Source: Pseudomonadaceae bacterium UBA836
GTDB lineage: Bacteria > Pseudomonadota > Gammaproteobacteria > Pseudomonadales > Pseudomonadaceae
Reading direction: 5' to 3'
Assembly: GCA_002296055.1 (NCBI GenBank)
Contig: DBHE01000134.1
Location: 16,880 to 53,925 of the forward strand
Length of the DNA: 37,046 nucleotides
The notes beneath the pieces are model-generated. The model saw only the letters and a list, made by a program, of their open reading frames with translations, had not been told where the DNA came from and searched no databases. The position numbers were made by a program, and so were the translations under genes. Shown in pieces: positions 16,446 through 26,471 of the stretch. The stretch's first letter is position 1. Each line of letters opens with the position of its first letter.

Positions 16446-17465
16446 ATGACCCTCCTGATAGCCTTTGCTGTCCTCTCCATTTTTGTCTCCTTCCTCTGCT
16501 CCGTACTGGAAGCCGCCCTGCTGTCGATGACGCCCAGTTTTATCGCCCAGCAAAAGGCGGATAAGCCCAAACTCTACGACCGCCTGCGTCACCTGAAGGA
16601 AAACGTCGACCAACCCTTGGCGGCGATCCTGACCCTCAACACCGTCGCCCACACGGTGGGCGCAACAGGTGTGGGCGCGCAGGTCACCCTGGTGTTTGGC
16701 GACGGTTATCTGGGTATCGCCTCGGCTATCATGACCCTGCTGATCCTGGTGCTCTCCGAGATTCTGCCCAAAACCCTCGGCGCCCGTTACTGGCCACGCT
16801 TGGCCCCGGCTCTTCCGGCCCTGCTGGGCGGCATGATCACCCTGCTCAAACCCTTCATCCTGCTGTCTGACCTGGTTACCCGCAGCCTGGGCGGCAAGGC
16901 ACCGGAGCACGACGTACGCGAGGAGATCAAAGCATTGGCGCTGTTGGGTCGCGAGCTGGAGAAACTGGACGAAGACGAGCAGCAGATGATCAGCAATGTG
17001 CTGGAGCTGCATAACATCCGTCTGCGCGACATCATGACGCCGCGCACCGTGTGTGAGAGCCTGGCACCGGAGCTGAGCATCAGCGAAGCGCTGGTCCGAG
17101 TGCAGGACAGCCAGTTCTCGCGCTACCCGGTGATCAACGAAGACGAAGCCCCGCTGGGCGTGGTGTTTCGCGTTGACATTCTGGCCGCCGAAGATCGCAG
17201 CGCGCCGATCAGTTCAGTGATGAAGCCGGTCAAGGTGGCGCAGGATTCGCTCAACGTCGAAACCCTGATGAGCCAACTGCTGGCAGAGCAGCAGCACATG
17301 AGCCTGGTCTACGACGAGTTCGGTAGCTGGGGCGGCCTGGTGACCATGGAGGACATTCTGGAAACGCTGATCGGCAAACCGATTCTCGACGAGACCGACG
17401 ATATCCCCAATATGCGCCGCCTGGCGCGCCGGCTGTGGGAACACCGCCTGAAGTCGACCCGCTAG
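16446..17465 (+). CDS. CNNM-domain/CBS-pair membrane protein (CorC/HlyC-like)
   Basis: 339 residues from ATG 16446-16448, chosen because MTLLIAFAVLSIFVSFLCSVLEAALLS is the usual N-terminal helix (given here as its key residues only); the ribosome site is poor. A DUF21/CNNM transmembrane domain (about 1-170, four helices, with LSEILPKTLGARY) is followed by a CBS pair (about 195-310: RDIMTPRTVCESL, RYPVINEDEAPLGVV, MSLVYDEFGSWGGLVTMEDILE). There is no C-terminal CorC_HlyC transporter-associated domain. Known members act in magnesium or sodium/divalent cation handling. It is divergent from mscS, sharing a 134-bp gap with no clear promoter. Confidence 0.88.
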   Translation: MTLLIAFAVLSIFVSFLCSVLEAALLSMTPSFIAQQKADKPKLYDRLRHLKENVDQPLAAILTLNTVAHTVGATGVGAQVTLVFGDGYLGIASAIMTLLILVLSEILPKTLGARYWPRLAPALPALLGGMITLLKPFILLSDLVTRSLGGKAPEHDVREEIKALALLGRELEKLDEDEQQMISNVLELHNIRLRDIMTPRTVCESLAPELSISEALVRVQDSQFSRYPVINEDEAPLGVVFRVDILAAEDRSAPISSVMKPVKVAQDSLNVETLMSQLLAEQQHMSLVYDEFGSWGGLVTMEDILETLIGKPILDETDDIPNMRRLARRLWEHRLKSTR

Positions 17466-17477
17466 CCACAAAAACAA

Positions 17478-17513
17478 AACCCCGACAGCGCCGCTCATGG
17501 CGCTGTCGGGGTT
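17478..17513 (-). terminator. Intrinsic terminator of the esterase operon
   Basis: A 15-bp perfect stem (17478-17492 with 17499-17513) and a 6-nt loop. On the minus strand it is followed by TTGTTTTTG, a good U-tract, so it ends the esterase pair that stops at 17569. It may also act on the CNNM gene from the other side, though without a U-tract. Two smaller hairpins (17512-17527 and around 17529-17545) follow. Confidence 0.85.
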
Positions 17514-17568
17514 GGCCATCTGGCCAAGGGGTTGCTTGGCAACCCGTTCGCACGACTCAATAAAACAC

Positions 17569-19593
17569 TTAACGCGGCTCGGCGGTGCCCGTCACCATAC
17601 GCGCAGTGCCGTCAGCGCCCATTTCCATCAGGGCATCGTTGTCCAGCGTGTAGGGCGTCCAGCTAATGGCGTCGGTGCTGGGGTTGCCGGTTTTAGCGAA
17701 GTTGGTCCACTGCAACATGGTTTCTTCTGCTACCGCCATATCCACCGCGCCATAGCGCATCGACGCATACACATCGGCGGCATCACCCTGGCTACCGGTT
17801 ACACCGTTGCCGTTCAGGTCACCAATAGGCGGACGCTGCCCCTGCGGCGTCAGCACCAGCCCCAGCAGATAGTTCTGCACCATGCCGGCCGGGTAGTTGA
17901 ACAGATACGGCAGCTCGCAGCCGTGGCAACTGGTCAACCCCATTTCCGCCCAGCCCGGCGGCACCCGGCTGAAACGGTAGATAAACTGCTCGGACTGGTA
18001 ATCCGCAGACCGCTGTTGCAGCCAAATTGGCATGGCGGCGCGCAGGGTGGTGTAGTCGCCGTTGGTCACGCCCGCCATCAGCGGCACATCGCTGGGCATG
18101 CCGTCGATCACGTTCTGGGCGTACGTCTTGGGCTGGTAGTAATAATCCACATTGGGGCGGTAGGTCTGGCGCGGAATGCCGTTGTCCAGATCAGCCTTGG
18201 CCAGCGCCGTCCAGGGCAAGGCGCGCGCCTCTTGCAGGGTGGTGACACCCGCGCGTTCGAACAAGGCCTCACCAATGGCCTCAGATTCGGCCAGCGAATC
18301 ACCGGGCGCACTGGTGGTGTCCAACGGCGCAAAGCCGCTTTGCACGATAGCCTTGTGGAACAGGCCGCTGGCCTGCGGCGAGTTCATCAGCGAGTAGACC
18401 TTACCGCCCCCGCCGGACTGACCGAAGATGGTGACGTTATCCGCATCACCGCCAAAGGCCGCGATATTGTCTCGCACCCATTCCAGTGCCATGACCAGGT
18501 CCATCTGGCCGTAATTGCCCGAGCCGTTGTAGCCGCTTTCTGCGGTCAGCAACGGGTGAGCGATGTAGCCAAACGGCCCAAGACGGTGGTTGACGGTCAC
18601 CAGCACCACATCCTTTTCGGTCAAGCCGTCGGGGTTGTTGTACTGCTTGGAGTTGGCCGAAAGGATGGCAAAGGAGCCGCCGTGGAACCACACCATCACC
18701 GGCAGGTTGTCGGCATCCTTGGGCGCGGTGACGTTGAGGTACAGCGAGTCTTCACTCATCCCGCCCTCGTTAACCCCTTCCAGCGTGTAGTCCTGGGCGG
18801 ATTGATCAGCCCAGTCCACCGCATCGCGCACGCCCTCCCAGGCTTCAGCAGCCTGCGGTGGCTGCCAGCGCAACTCACCCAGCGGCGGCTTGGCGTAAGG
18901 TACGCCCAGGAACTGCCAGGCATCGGCGCTGGCCTCAAACCCGCGCAAGGTGCCGCCGGTAGTTTCGACCTCAATGCGTGGGCCGCTGGCACGGGCGAAG
19001 TGCGCCTGAGCATCAGCCGCATCGACAATGGCGCGCGGGCGCGGGTCGGTATCGGAGAAGGCGCCAGCGGTTTCTAGGTCATCGATCAGATCCGTGATCG
19101 CCGCACGAAAATCAGCCGTGCTCTGATCCAGTTCAAGCGCACCGACTGCCGACACCGCGTCACGAATCTGCGCGGTCAGCTGGATACCGTTGTTCAGGTC
19201 ACCGTCGGCGTCCAGGCTCTGTAGCAGCACCAGAATATTGGCAACTCGCTGGTCGCTGGCGTCCACTGCGCCGTCAACAATATCCAGCGGCGTCAGCACC
19301 GCGGCGCCGGATGCACTGCCCAGTTGCAGATCGCCGATGGCGAAGGTCAGCGTCTCACCGGGCTGGTAGCTGAACTCGCCGTTGTCGCCCGTGGTGGTCG
19401 CAGCAGTGCTGCTGCCACTGTAGTTAAGCCCGGCCACCGGGCTGTCGACAAAGACGCCGCTGGCACTGGCGGTCTCATCATCGCTGCCGCCACCGCCACC
19501 CAGGCAGCCAGCCAACGGCAAGGCAAACGCGGCCATGACCGCCAGGCTCAGACGGCTGCGCCGTCCGTCAAATCGTTTCATTGTGCTCTGCAT
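17569..19593 (-). CDS. Type-B carboxylesterase lipoprotein (second of tandem pair)
   Basis: 674 residues from ATG 19591-19593, which has AGGGAG 7 nt upstream; an earlier in-frame start would put a non-signal extension before the lipobox. Lipobox LAGC with lipidated Cys30, Gly/Asp linker, an N-terminal beta-rich module (about 47-110: VFVDSPVAGLNYSG, then GEFSYQPGETLTFAIGDLQLG), then an alpha/beta-hydrolase of the carboxylesterase/lipase type. Oxyanion hole WFHGGSF (302-308), nucleophile Ser393 in GQSGG, catalytic His557 in CHGCELPYLF. It starts 16 nt after the stop of its paralogue and is surely co-transcribed. It should hydrolyse an ester on the cell surface or in the periplasm; substrate unknown. 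Confidence 0.88.
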   Translation of the reverse strand: MQSTMKRFDGRRSRLSLAVMAAFALPLAGCLGGGGGSDDETASASGVFVDSPVAGLNYSGSSTAATTTGDNGEFSYQPGETLTFAIGDLQLGSASGAAVLTPLDIVDGAVDASDQRVANILVLLQSLDADGDLNNGIQLTAQIRDAVSAVGALELDQSTADFRAAITDLIDDLETAGAFSDTDPRPRAIVDAADAQAHFARASGPRIEVETTGGTLRGFEASADAWQFLGVPYAKPPLGELRWQPPQAAEAWEGVRDAVDWADQSAQDYTLEGVNEGGMSEDSLYLNVTAPKDADNLPVMVWFHGGSFAILSANSKQYNNPDGLTEKDVVLVTVNHRLGPFGYIAHPLLTAESGYNGSGNYGQMDLVMALEWVRDNIAAFGGDADNVTIFGQSGGGGKVYSLMNSPQASGLFHKAIVQSGFAPLDTTSAPGDSLAESEAIGEALFERAGVTTLQEARALPWTALAKADLDNGIPRQTYRPNVDYYYQPKTYAQNVIDGMPSDVPLMAGVTNGDYTTLRAAMPIWLQQRSADYQSEQFIYRFSRVPPGWAEMGLTSCHGCELPYLFNYPAGMVQNYLLGLVLTPQGQRPPIGDLNGNGVTGSQGDAADVYASMRYGAVDMAVAEETMLQWTNFAKTGNPSTDAISWTPYTLDNDALMEMGADGTARMVTGTAEPR

Positions 19594-19609
19594 GTCATCG
19601 CTCCCTGAA

Positions 19610-21604
19610 TCAGTCTTGCAGTTGGTCAGCCAGGTTGGAGCCAATCTCGGCACCGGTGTTGAGTTCAACGTACTGCTGAGACTCAGCCTGATAGACCGGG
19701 TAGGTCACCTCGTCGGCGATGCTCGGGTTGCCGGTTTTGGCGAAGTTGGTCCAGATGGTCATCATGCGATCGATCACTTCGTCGTCGGTGGCATCAAAGC
19801 CAGCCGAGGTCATGATGTCGGCGGCATCACCGCGCGAGCCCGATACGCCGTTGCCGTTCAGGTCGCCAATAACCAGCGGCGCGCCGGTGGCCGGATCCAG
19901 CACCAGGCCCAGCAGCACGTGCGTCACCACGCTGTCGGGCATGTTGAACAGATAGGCCAGCTCAGCAGCGTGGTAAGCCTGCATGCCGCGCGCGCGCCAG
20001 CCCGCGGGCTGATGGCTGAACAGGGTGGCGTACATCGGCTCGGCCTTCAGCGGCGCCATCCAGGGAAACACGTTGATCGCGCTGGCGGTCGGCTCTTCGG
20101 TGTCGTTGGTGTTGATGCTGAACATGAAGGGCACATCGTTATCCTGACCGCTTTCGAACAGCGCGCGCTCGGAGGTCGGCAGGTAGTAGTTGTCGATGTT
20201 GGTGTACTCCATCCCGGTAGCGGCAGCGGCGACCTCATTCCAGGGCGCGGCGCGCATCTCGGCCAGCGAATCAACGCCCATGCGCTGCTGTACGCTCAGG
20301 CCAACCGCTTCGCCATCAGCCAGACTACGGGTGTCTGGGCGCAGGGTGCCACTCTGACTGATCGCCTGATGGAACAGGCCGGCTGCTTGGGGCGAGGCCA
20401 TCAGCGACAGCACCTTGCGACCGCCACCCGACTCGCCAAAGATGGTCACGTTATCCGGATTGCCACCAAAGGCAGCGATATTGTCCTGCACCCACTGCAG
20501 CGCCATGATCAAGTCCATCTGGCCGTAGTTGCCTGAGCCTTCATACTGGCTCTCGGCACTCAGCTCCGGATGCGCCAGATAACCGAACGCACCCAGACGA
20601 TGGTTGACCGACACCTGCACCACGCCCTTGGTCACCACGGCCTCGGGGTTGTTGAAGGGTTTGGTGTTACTGGTCAGCGCGGTAAAGCCACCGCCGTGAA
20701 ACCACACCATCACTGGCAGGTTGTCGGCGTCTTTGGGCGCGGTAACGTTAAGGTAGAGCGAGTCTTCGCTCATGCCGCCTTCACCAAAGCGCTGCAGCGC
20801 CGGGTTCTGGGCCGCCTGATCGCTCCAGGCCACGGCGTCACGCACACCCTCCCAGCGCTCTGCGGCCTGCGGCGGCTGCCAGCGCAGCTCGCCCAGCGGT
20901 GGTTTGGCGTAAGGAATGCCCAGGTACTGCCAGGTGTCATCGGTGGCGGCAAAGCCGCGCAGCTCACCGCCGGTGGTGGTCACCTGATGGCGCTCTGCAG
21001 TGGAGCGTTGGAAGTGTTCCAGCGCATCGGCGGCATCTGCCACGCTGCGGGCACGTGGGTCGGTATCGGAGAAGGCTTCAGCGGCCTCCAGGTCGGCAAT
21101 CAGCCCGGCAATGGCAGTGCGAAAATTAGCCGGCGCCTGGTCAAACTCAATGGTCCCGGCAACCAGGGACACCTCATCACGAATCTGCTCAGTGAGCTGG
21201 ATACCGTTGTTCAGGTTGCCGTCAGCGTCCAGGCTCTGCAGCAGAATCAGTTGGTTCAACACCCGCTGGTCGTCCGCGCCAGCCGCGCCGCTGACCATAT
21301 CCAGCGGCGTCAGCATCTCGGCACCCGCCGCACTTCCTAACACCAGGTCGCCAATGGCAAAGGTCAGGGTTTCGCCACTGCGATAGTTGAAGGTGCCGCT
21401 GTCGCTGGTGGTTGAAGCACCGGTTTGGCTGCCCTGATAGTTGAGCCCGGCCACCGGGCTGTCGACAAAGGTGCCACTGCGTACGTCGTCGTCATCACTG
21501 CTGCCGCCACCGCCCAGGCAACCAGCCAGTGGCAGCGCTAAAACCATTAGGGACGTGCCTAGCCAAGCTGGGCGCAAGGGGCTCTCTGCGAGATTCAATT
21601 TCAT
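19610..21604 (-). CDS. Type-B carboxylesterase lipoprotein (first of tandem pair)
   Basis: 664 residues. Lipobox LAGC (Cys29), Ser/Asp-rich linker, the same N-terminal beta module as its neighbour (TFVDSPVAGLNYQG; FNYRSGETLTFAIGDLVLG), then the esterase domain: WFHGGGF (301-307), nucleophile Ser392 in GESGG, His545 in YHAAELAYLF. The two proteins are collinear over their full length and clearly arose by tandem duplication. They differ most in the region 395-530 that shapes the substrate pocket. Both have a DLNGNGV motif near the C-terminus, a possible calcium-binding loop. Expression is probably driven by the promoter at 21686-21714 and controlled by the palindromic operators upstream. Confidence 0.88.
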   Translation of the reverse strand: MKLNLAESPLRPAWLGTSLMVLALPLAGCLGGGGSSDDDDVRSGTFVDSPVAGLNYQGSQTGASTTSDSGTFNYRSGETLTFAIGDLVLGSAAGAEMLTPLDMVSGAAGADDQRVLNQLILLQSLDADGNLNNGIQLTEQIRDEVSLVAGTIEFDQAPANFRTAIAGLIADLEAAEAFSDTDPRARSVADAADALEHFQRSTAERHQVTTTGGELRGFAATDDTWQYLGIPYAKPPLGELRWQPPQAAERWEGVRDAVAWSDQAAQNPALQRFGEGGMSEDSLYLNVTAPKDADNLPVMVWFHGGGFTALTSNTKPFNNPEAVVTKGVVQVSVNHRLGAFGYLAHPELSAESQYEGSGNYGQMDLIMALQWVQDNIAAFGGNPDNVTIFGESGGGRKVLSLMASPQAAGLFHQAISQSGTLRPDTRSLADGEAVGLSVQQRMGVDSLAEMRAAPWNEVAAAATGMEYTNIDNYYLPTSERALFESGQDNDVPFMFSINTNDTEEPTASAINVFPWMAPLKAEPMYATLFSHQPAGWRARGMQAYHAAELAYLFNMPDSVVTHVLLGLVLDPATGAPLVIGDLNGNGVSGSRGDAADIMTSAGFDATDDEVIDRMMTIWTNFAKTGNPSIADEVTYPVYQAESQQYVELNTGAEIGSNLADQLQD

Positions 21605-21616
21605 GCCGCTCTCCGC

Positions 21617-21628
21617 GTGTTGTTGTAA
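21617..21628 (-). promoter_or_regulatory. CA-type Hfq/Crc motif in the esterase leader
   Basis: The minus strand reads ATTACAACAACACGCGGAG ahead of the ATG. The ercA leader has ATTACAACAACAACGCGGA, the same motif and flank. It suggests catabolite repression of the esterases together with ercA. Confidence 0.45.
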
Positions 21629-21685
21629 TCGTGATCAAGCCGTGACCAGCTGGTCGGCGACTGATTCGGCCAGAGCATAGGCAGA

Positions 21686-21714
21686 GATATAGCGGGCTAC
21701 AACAAAAAAGTGAA
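21686..21714 (-). promoter_or_regulatory. Promoter of the esterase operon, overlapped by an operator
   Basis: On the minus strand TTCACT (21709-21714), exactly 17 nt, then TATATC (21686-21691). The -35 element overlaps the palindrome TGAACGTTCA (21711-21720), so a bound repressor would block RNA polymerase. The leader would be about 75 nt. Confidence 0.55.
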
Positions 21715-21720
21715 CGTTCA
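21711..21720. promoter_or_regulatory. Palindromic operator, copy 1
   Basis: Perfect 10-bp palindrome TGAACGTTCA followed by TTCC. The size and form are typical of TetR-family operators. It lies on the -35 element of the esterase promoter. Confidence 0.55.
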
Positions 21721-21818
21721 TTCCTAAAGAATTAGCGAGCCACTGCCGATATGTGACTCACTGGTCACGCATAAGCCCCTAAAGCCATAGCGCACTCAAT
21801 TAACGCAGCGCAGTCAAC

Positions 21819-21830
21819 ATGAACGTTCAT
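21819..21830. promoter_or_regulatory. Palindromic operator, copy 2
   Basis: Perfect 12-bp palindrome ATGAACGTTCAT; the 14-mer TGAACGTTCATTCC is identical to copy 1. The copies are 109 bp apart, about ten helical turns, which would allow looping or a second promoter upstream. Confidence 0.55.
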
Positions 21831-21964
21831 TCCGTTCAATGCTGCTGCGCCTTGCGAGAGCATGCTGCTGCGCCTCCAGACACTAAAGCCTTGGCAGCCG
21901 CTAACTAGCCTGCCTGCATACGATGAGACAAAACCAGTGGAGGCGCAGAGTGAAAAGGCACCCT

Positions 21965-21980
21965 GTGAATGATCATTCAC
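21965..21980. promoter_or_regulatory. 16-bp perfect palindrome, related operator
   Basis: GTGAATGATCATTCAC is perfectly self-complementary and shares the CATTC/GAATG arms with the two upstream operators. It sits midway between the katG terminator and the esterase operators, with no gene of its own nearby. The 464-bp gap 21605-22068 otherwise holds only the promoter, an 11-bp inverted repeat (21868-21878 / 21938-21948) and the katG terminator. Confidence 0.4.
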
Positions 21981-22013
21981 AAAGATGATTAGCTTGGGTC
22001 AGAAGCCAAAACG

Positions 22014-22040
22014 CCTCGGGCGCCATTGCGGCGCCCGAGG
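22014..22040 (-). terminator. Intrinsic terminator of katG
   Basis: An 11-bp perfect stem (CCTCGGGCGCC / GGCGCCCGAGG) with a 5-nt loop, followed on the minus strand by CGTTTTGG. It lies 29 nt after the katG stop. Confidence 0.8.
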
Positions 22041-22068
22041 GTCAGAGTCAAAACGCTGCTGCGCCTGA

Positions 22069-24342
<2,274 letters not shown>

Positions 24343-24422
24343 CTAGGCGCTGTTGGCTACCACCTGTGAGTAAGTTAAGCACGTGATGCGATTGACGCCA
24401 TTAACTTAAATCAAAGCAATCA

Positions 24423-24437
24423 ATAGCATTTGACTAT
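24423..24437. promoter_or_regulatory. OxyR-like site upstream of katG
   Basis: ATAG-N7-CTAT at about 140 nt before the katG start, in an AT-rich stretch. It matches the outer bases of one OxyR half-site pair (ATAGnt...anCTAT); the second pair expected 22 nt on is only weakly present. OxyR control of katG is usual in gammaproteobacteria. Confidence 0.5.
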
Positions 24438-24489
24438 CAGTCAAGCGTAAAGGCTTAGGCCCCTCAATGGCCGCCGGCGGGGGAGAAAA

Positions 24490-24584
24490 TGGCGGAAGGA
24501 CATGGGAGTCGAACCCACCAGACGCGCGTTGCGCATCTCACCGGAGTTGAAGTCCGGGCGCCCCACCGGGGACGATGTCCTTCC
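24490..24584 (-). tRNA. selC: tRNA-Sec (UCA anticodon)
   Basis: 95 nt including an encoded CCA. The acceptor stem has 8 pairs (GGAAGGAC with GTCCTTCC), as in bacterial tRNA-Sec rather than the usual 7. Discriminator G, anticodon TCA at 24548-24550, TTCGA in the T loop, and a long variable arm. It starts 27 nt after the selB stop and is transcribed in the same direction, so it is probably cut from the selA-selB transcript or made from it. Confidence 0.96.
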
Positions 24585-24611
24585 AGATAAACGAACGGAT
24601 GGCCAGCCGAC

Positions 24612-26471
24612 TCAGCCCGCCGCCAAAAAACGTTGCTCTCGTACAAACCGGGTAACCCCGGCGCGATCCAGGTACTCCAGTACCTGAATCGTCAGGTTGC
24701 GACCGATCCCCGAGGCGTCTCGATAGGCTGCCGCATTGAAACTGCCGGTCGGCGAGTCTGCCACTAACTGCTGCGCCACCGCTACCAGCCCATCGACCTG
24801 GGCGGGCAAATAATAACGATTGGGCGCTACCGCGATCAGCTCACCGGCTCGCTGCATGCGCAGCAAAAAAACCTTGAGCTCGTCCAGATCCATCGCCAGT
24901 TGCTCCGCCAGCTCTCCGACAATCGGCGGCCGCAGGCCTCCGGGCAGGAGCGCGGTCTGCACCTGCAGCAGCAGCTGGCGATCGGCCGCCTGCAGTTGTG
25001 GACGGTGTGCGGGCAGGTGCAGGGTCCAGGCGGTGCGCTGCAGCAGGCCTGCAGACTGCCAGTGTTGCAGCAGCAGACGAATGATTGGCAGCGGCAACTG
25101 CAGACAACTGACCAGCCCCAACTGACCCTCGCCCGGGCCGAGCAGCTCCGGGTATTGTCGATGCCAACTATCAAGCCGTGCGTGCAAGCGCTGCCATAAT
25201 GCAGCGCGCTGTTCCTCAGTCAGGGCAATGGTCGCACCAGACGCGCTCAGCAAGTGCACCTGCGGCGGCAGCATGGCCTGCAGCGCGCTCTGCGTCAGAT
25301 TCAGTTTCAGCGCCAACTCGGGCATGGACACCGGGCCATGACGTAGGGCAGCGGCAAGCACTTCGCCGGGGGTTTCCGCCTGCTGCCAGTCGCGTAGCAG
25401 CGCGACCCGCTCTGGTCGGCTGCGACCGCGGCGCAGCCCCTGCGGGTCCAACACCCGGCCGCCGCCCAGCGTCCGATTGGCGGCCGGATCGCGCAGGATA
25501 CAACGCTCGTTCCATACCGCCTGCAGCGGCTGCTCAAGCATCACTTGGGCGAGCCCGGCCGACGCGTCCAGCTGCACCAGGCGCGCCGAATAGACTCCGG
25601 TGCCAAGATGCAATTGCAGTACACCACGGTGCCAATGGCTGTCCGGCAGCGACTGCAGGCTGATGTCCAGACGGTCACTGGCGGGCAGACGCTGCTCGTT
25701 CAGCCAATCGCCACGGCCCGGCCAGTCCGCCCCAGTGCTAGCCAGATTGAGTGCACAGCGCTGGCCCGCGCGCACCTCGGCTACCGGCTGCGATGCGAGC
25801 TGCACACTGCGAATCCGTACTGGCTGATCGTCTCGCCACAAACGCTGCTCCGCTGCCAGTCGGCCACTGACCAGGGTGCCGGTGACCACGCAACCAGCAC
25901 CTGCCACGTTGAAGCGCCGATCCACCATAAAACGTGCCGGCCCATCGGCTGCCTGTGGCTGCCAGGTTGCCGCGCGTTGTAGCAGCGCAGCGCGCAGGGC
26001 TGCCACGCCCGGATCGCCCTCCTGGCTGGCGACCACGGACCAGAGCGGCGCAGCCGGCCAGCCAGCCTCGGCAACCCAGGCGCTCACTTGTTCGGCCAAC
26101 CGCTGCTGCTGCGCGGCATCGGCCCGGTCACAACGCGTGAGCACCACGCCCAGTTCGGCGACGCCCAGCAGCTGCAAGATAGCCAGGTGCTCTCGAGTTT
26201 GCGGCATGATGCCGTCGTCTGCAGCCACCACCAGCAGCGCCATATCCACGCCGGCCACCCCCGCCAGCATGGTGCCGATAAAGCGTTCATGGCCGGGTAC
26301 ATCGATAAAACCCAGCGCCGCGCAAGCCTCCTGCGCCAACCAGGCAAACCCCAGTTCGATGGTCAATCCACGGCGTTTTTCTTCGGCCAGCCGGTCGGTG
26401 TCTGCCCCGGTCAGGGCATGAATCAGGGTAGTTTTACCGTGATCAACGTGGCCGGCGGTGGCAATGATCAC
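24612..26471 (-). CDS. selB: Selenocysteine-specific elongation factor SelB
   Basis: 619 residues from a GTG start at 26469-26471, chosen because MIIATAGHVDHGKT is the conserved N-terminus and because the GTG overlaps the selA stop as GTGA. GTPase motifs: GHVDHGKT (7-14), DVPGHERF, TRCDRAD. Three EF-Tu-like domains are followed by C-terminal winged-helix domains (about 370-619), which bind the SECIS hairpin in the mRNA. Length is close to E. coli SelB (614). It delivers Sec-tRNA to the ribosome at UGA codons with a SECIS, such as the one at 28109-28111. Confidence 0.95.
   Translation of the reverse strand: MIIATAGHVDHGKTTLIHALTGADTDRLAEEKRRGLTIELGFAWLAQEACAALGFIDVPGHERFIGTMLAGVAGVDMALLVVAADDGIMPQTREHLAILQLLGVAELGVVLTRCDRADAAQQQRLAEQVSAWVAEAGWPAAPLWSVVASQEGDPGVAALRAALLQRAATWQPQAADGPARFMVDRRFNVAGAGCVVTGTLVSGRLAAEQRLWRDDQPVRIRSVQLASQPVAEVRAGQRCALNLASTGADWPGRGDWLNEQRLPASDRLDISLQSLPDSHWHRGVLQLHLGTGVYSARLVQLDASAGLAQVMLEQPLQAVWNERCILRDPAANRTLGGGRVLDPQGLRRGRSRPERVALLRDWQQAETPGEVLAAALRHGPVSMPELALKLNLTQSALQAMLPPQVHLLSASGATIALTEEQRAALWQRLHARLDSWHRQYPELLGPGEGQLGLVSCLQLPLPIIRLLLQHWQSAGLLQRTAWTLHLPAHRPQLQAADRQLLLQVQTALLPGGLRPPIVGELAEQLAMDLDELKVFLLRMQRAGELIAVAPNRYYLPAQVDGLVAVAQQLVADSPTGSFNAAAYRDASGIGRNLTIQVLEYLDRAGVTRFVREQRFLAAG

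Noticed and set aside
21841..21960. Integron attC site
   Set aside because: The inverted repeat is present but the core GTTRRRY/RYYYAAC sites are missing and there is no integrase.
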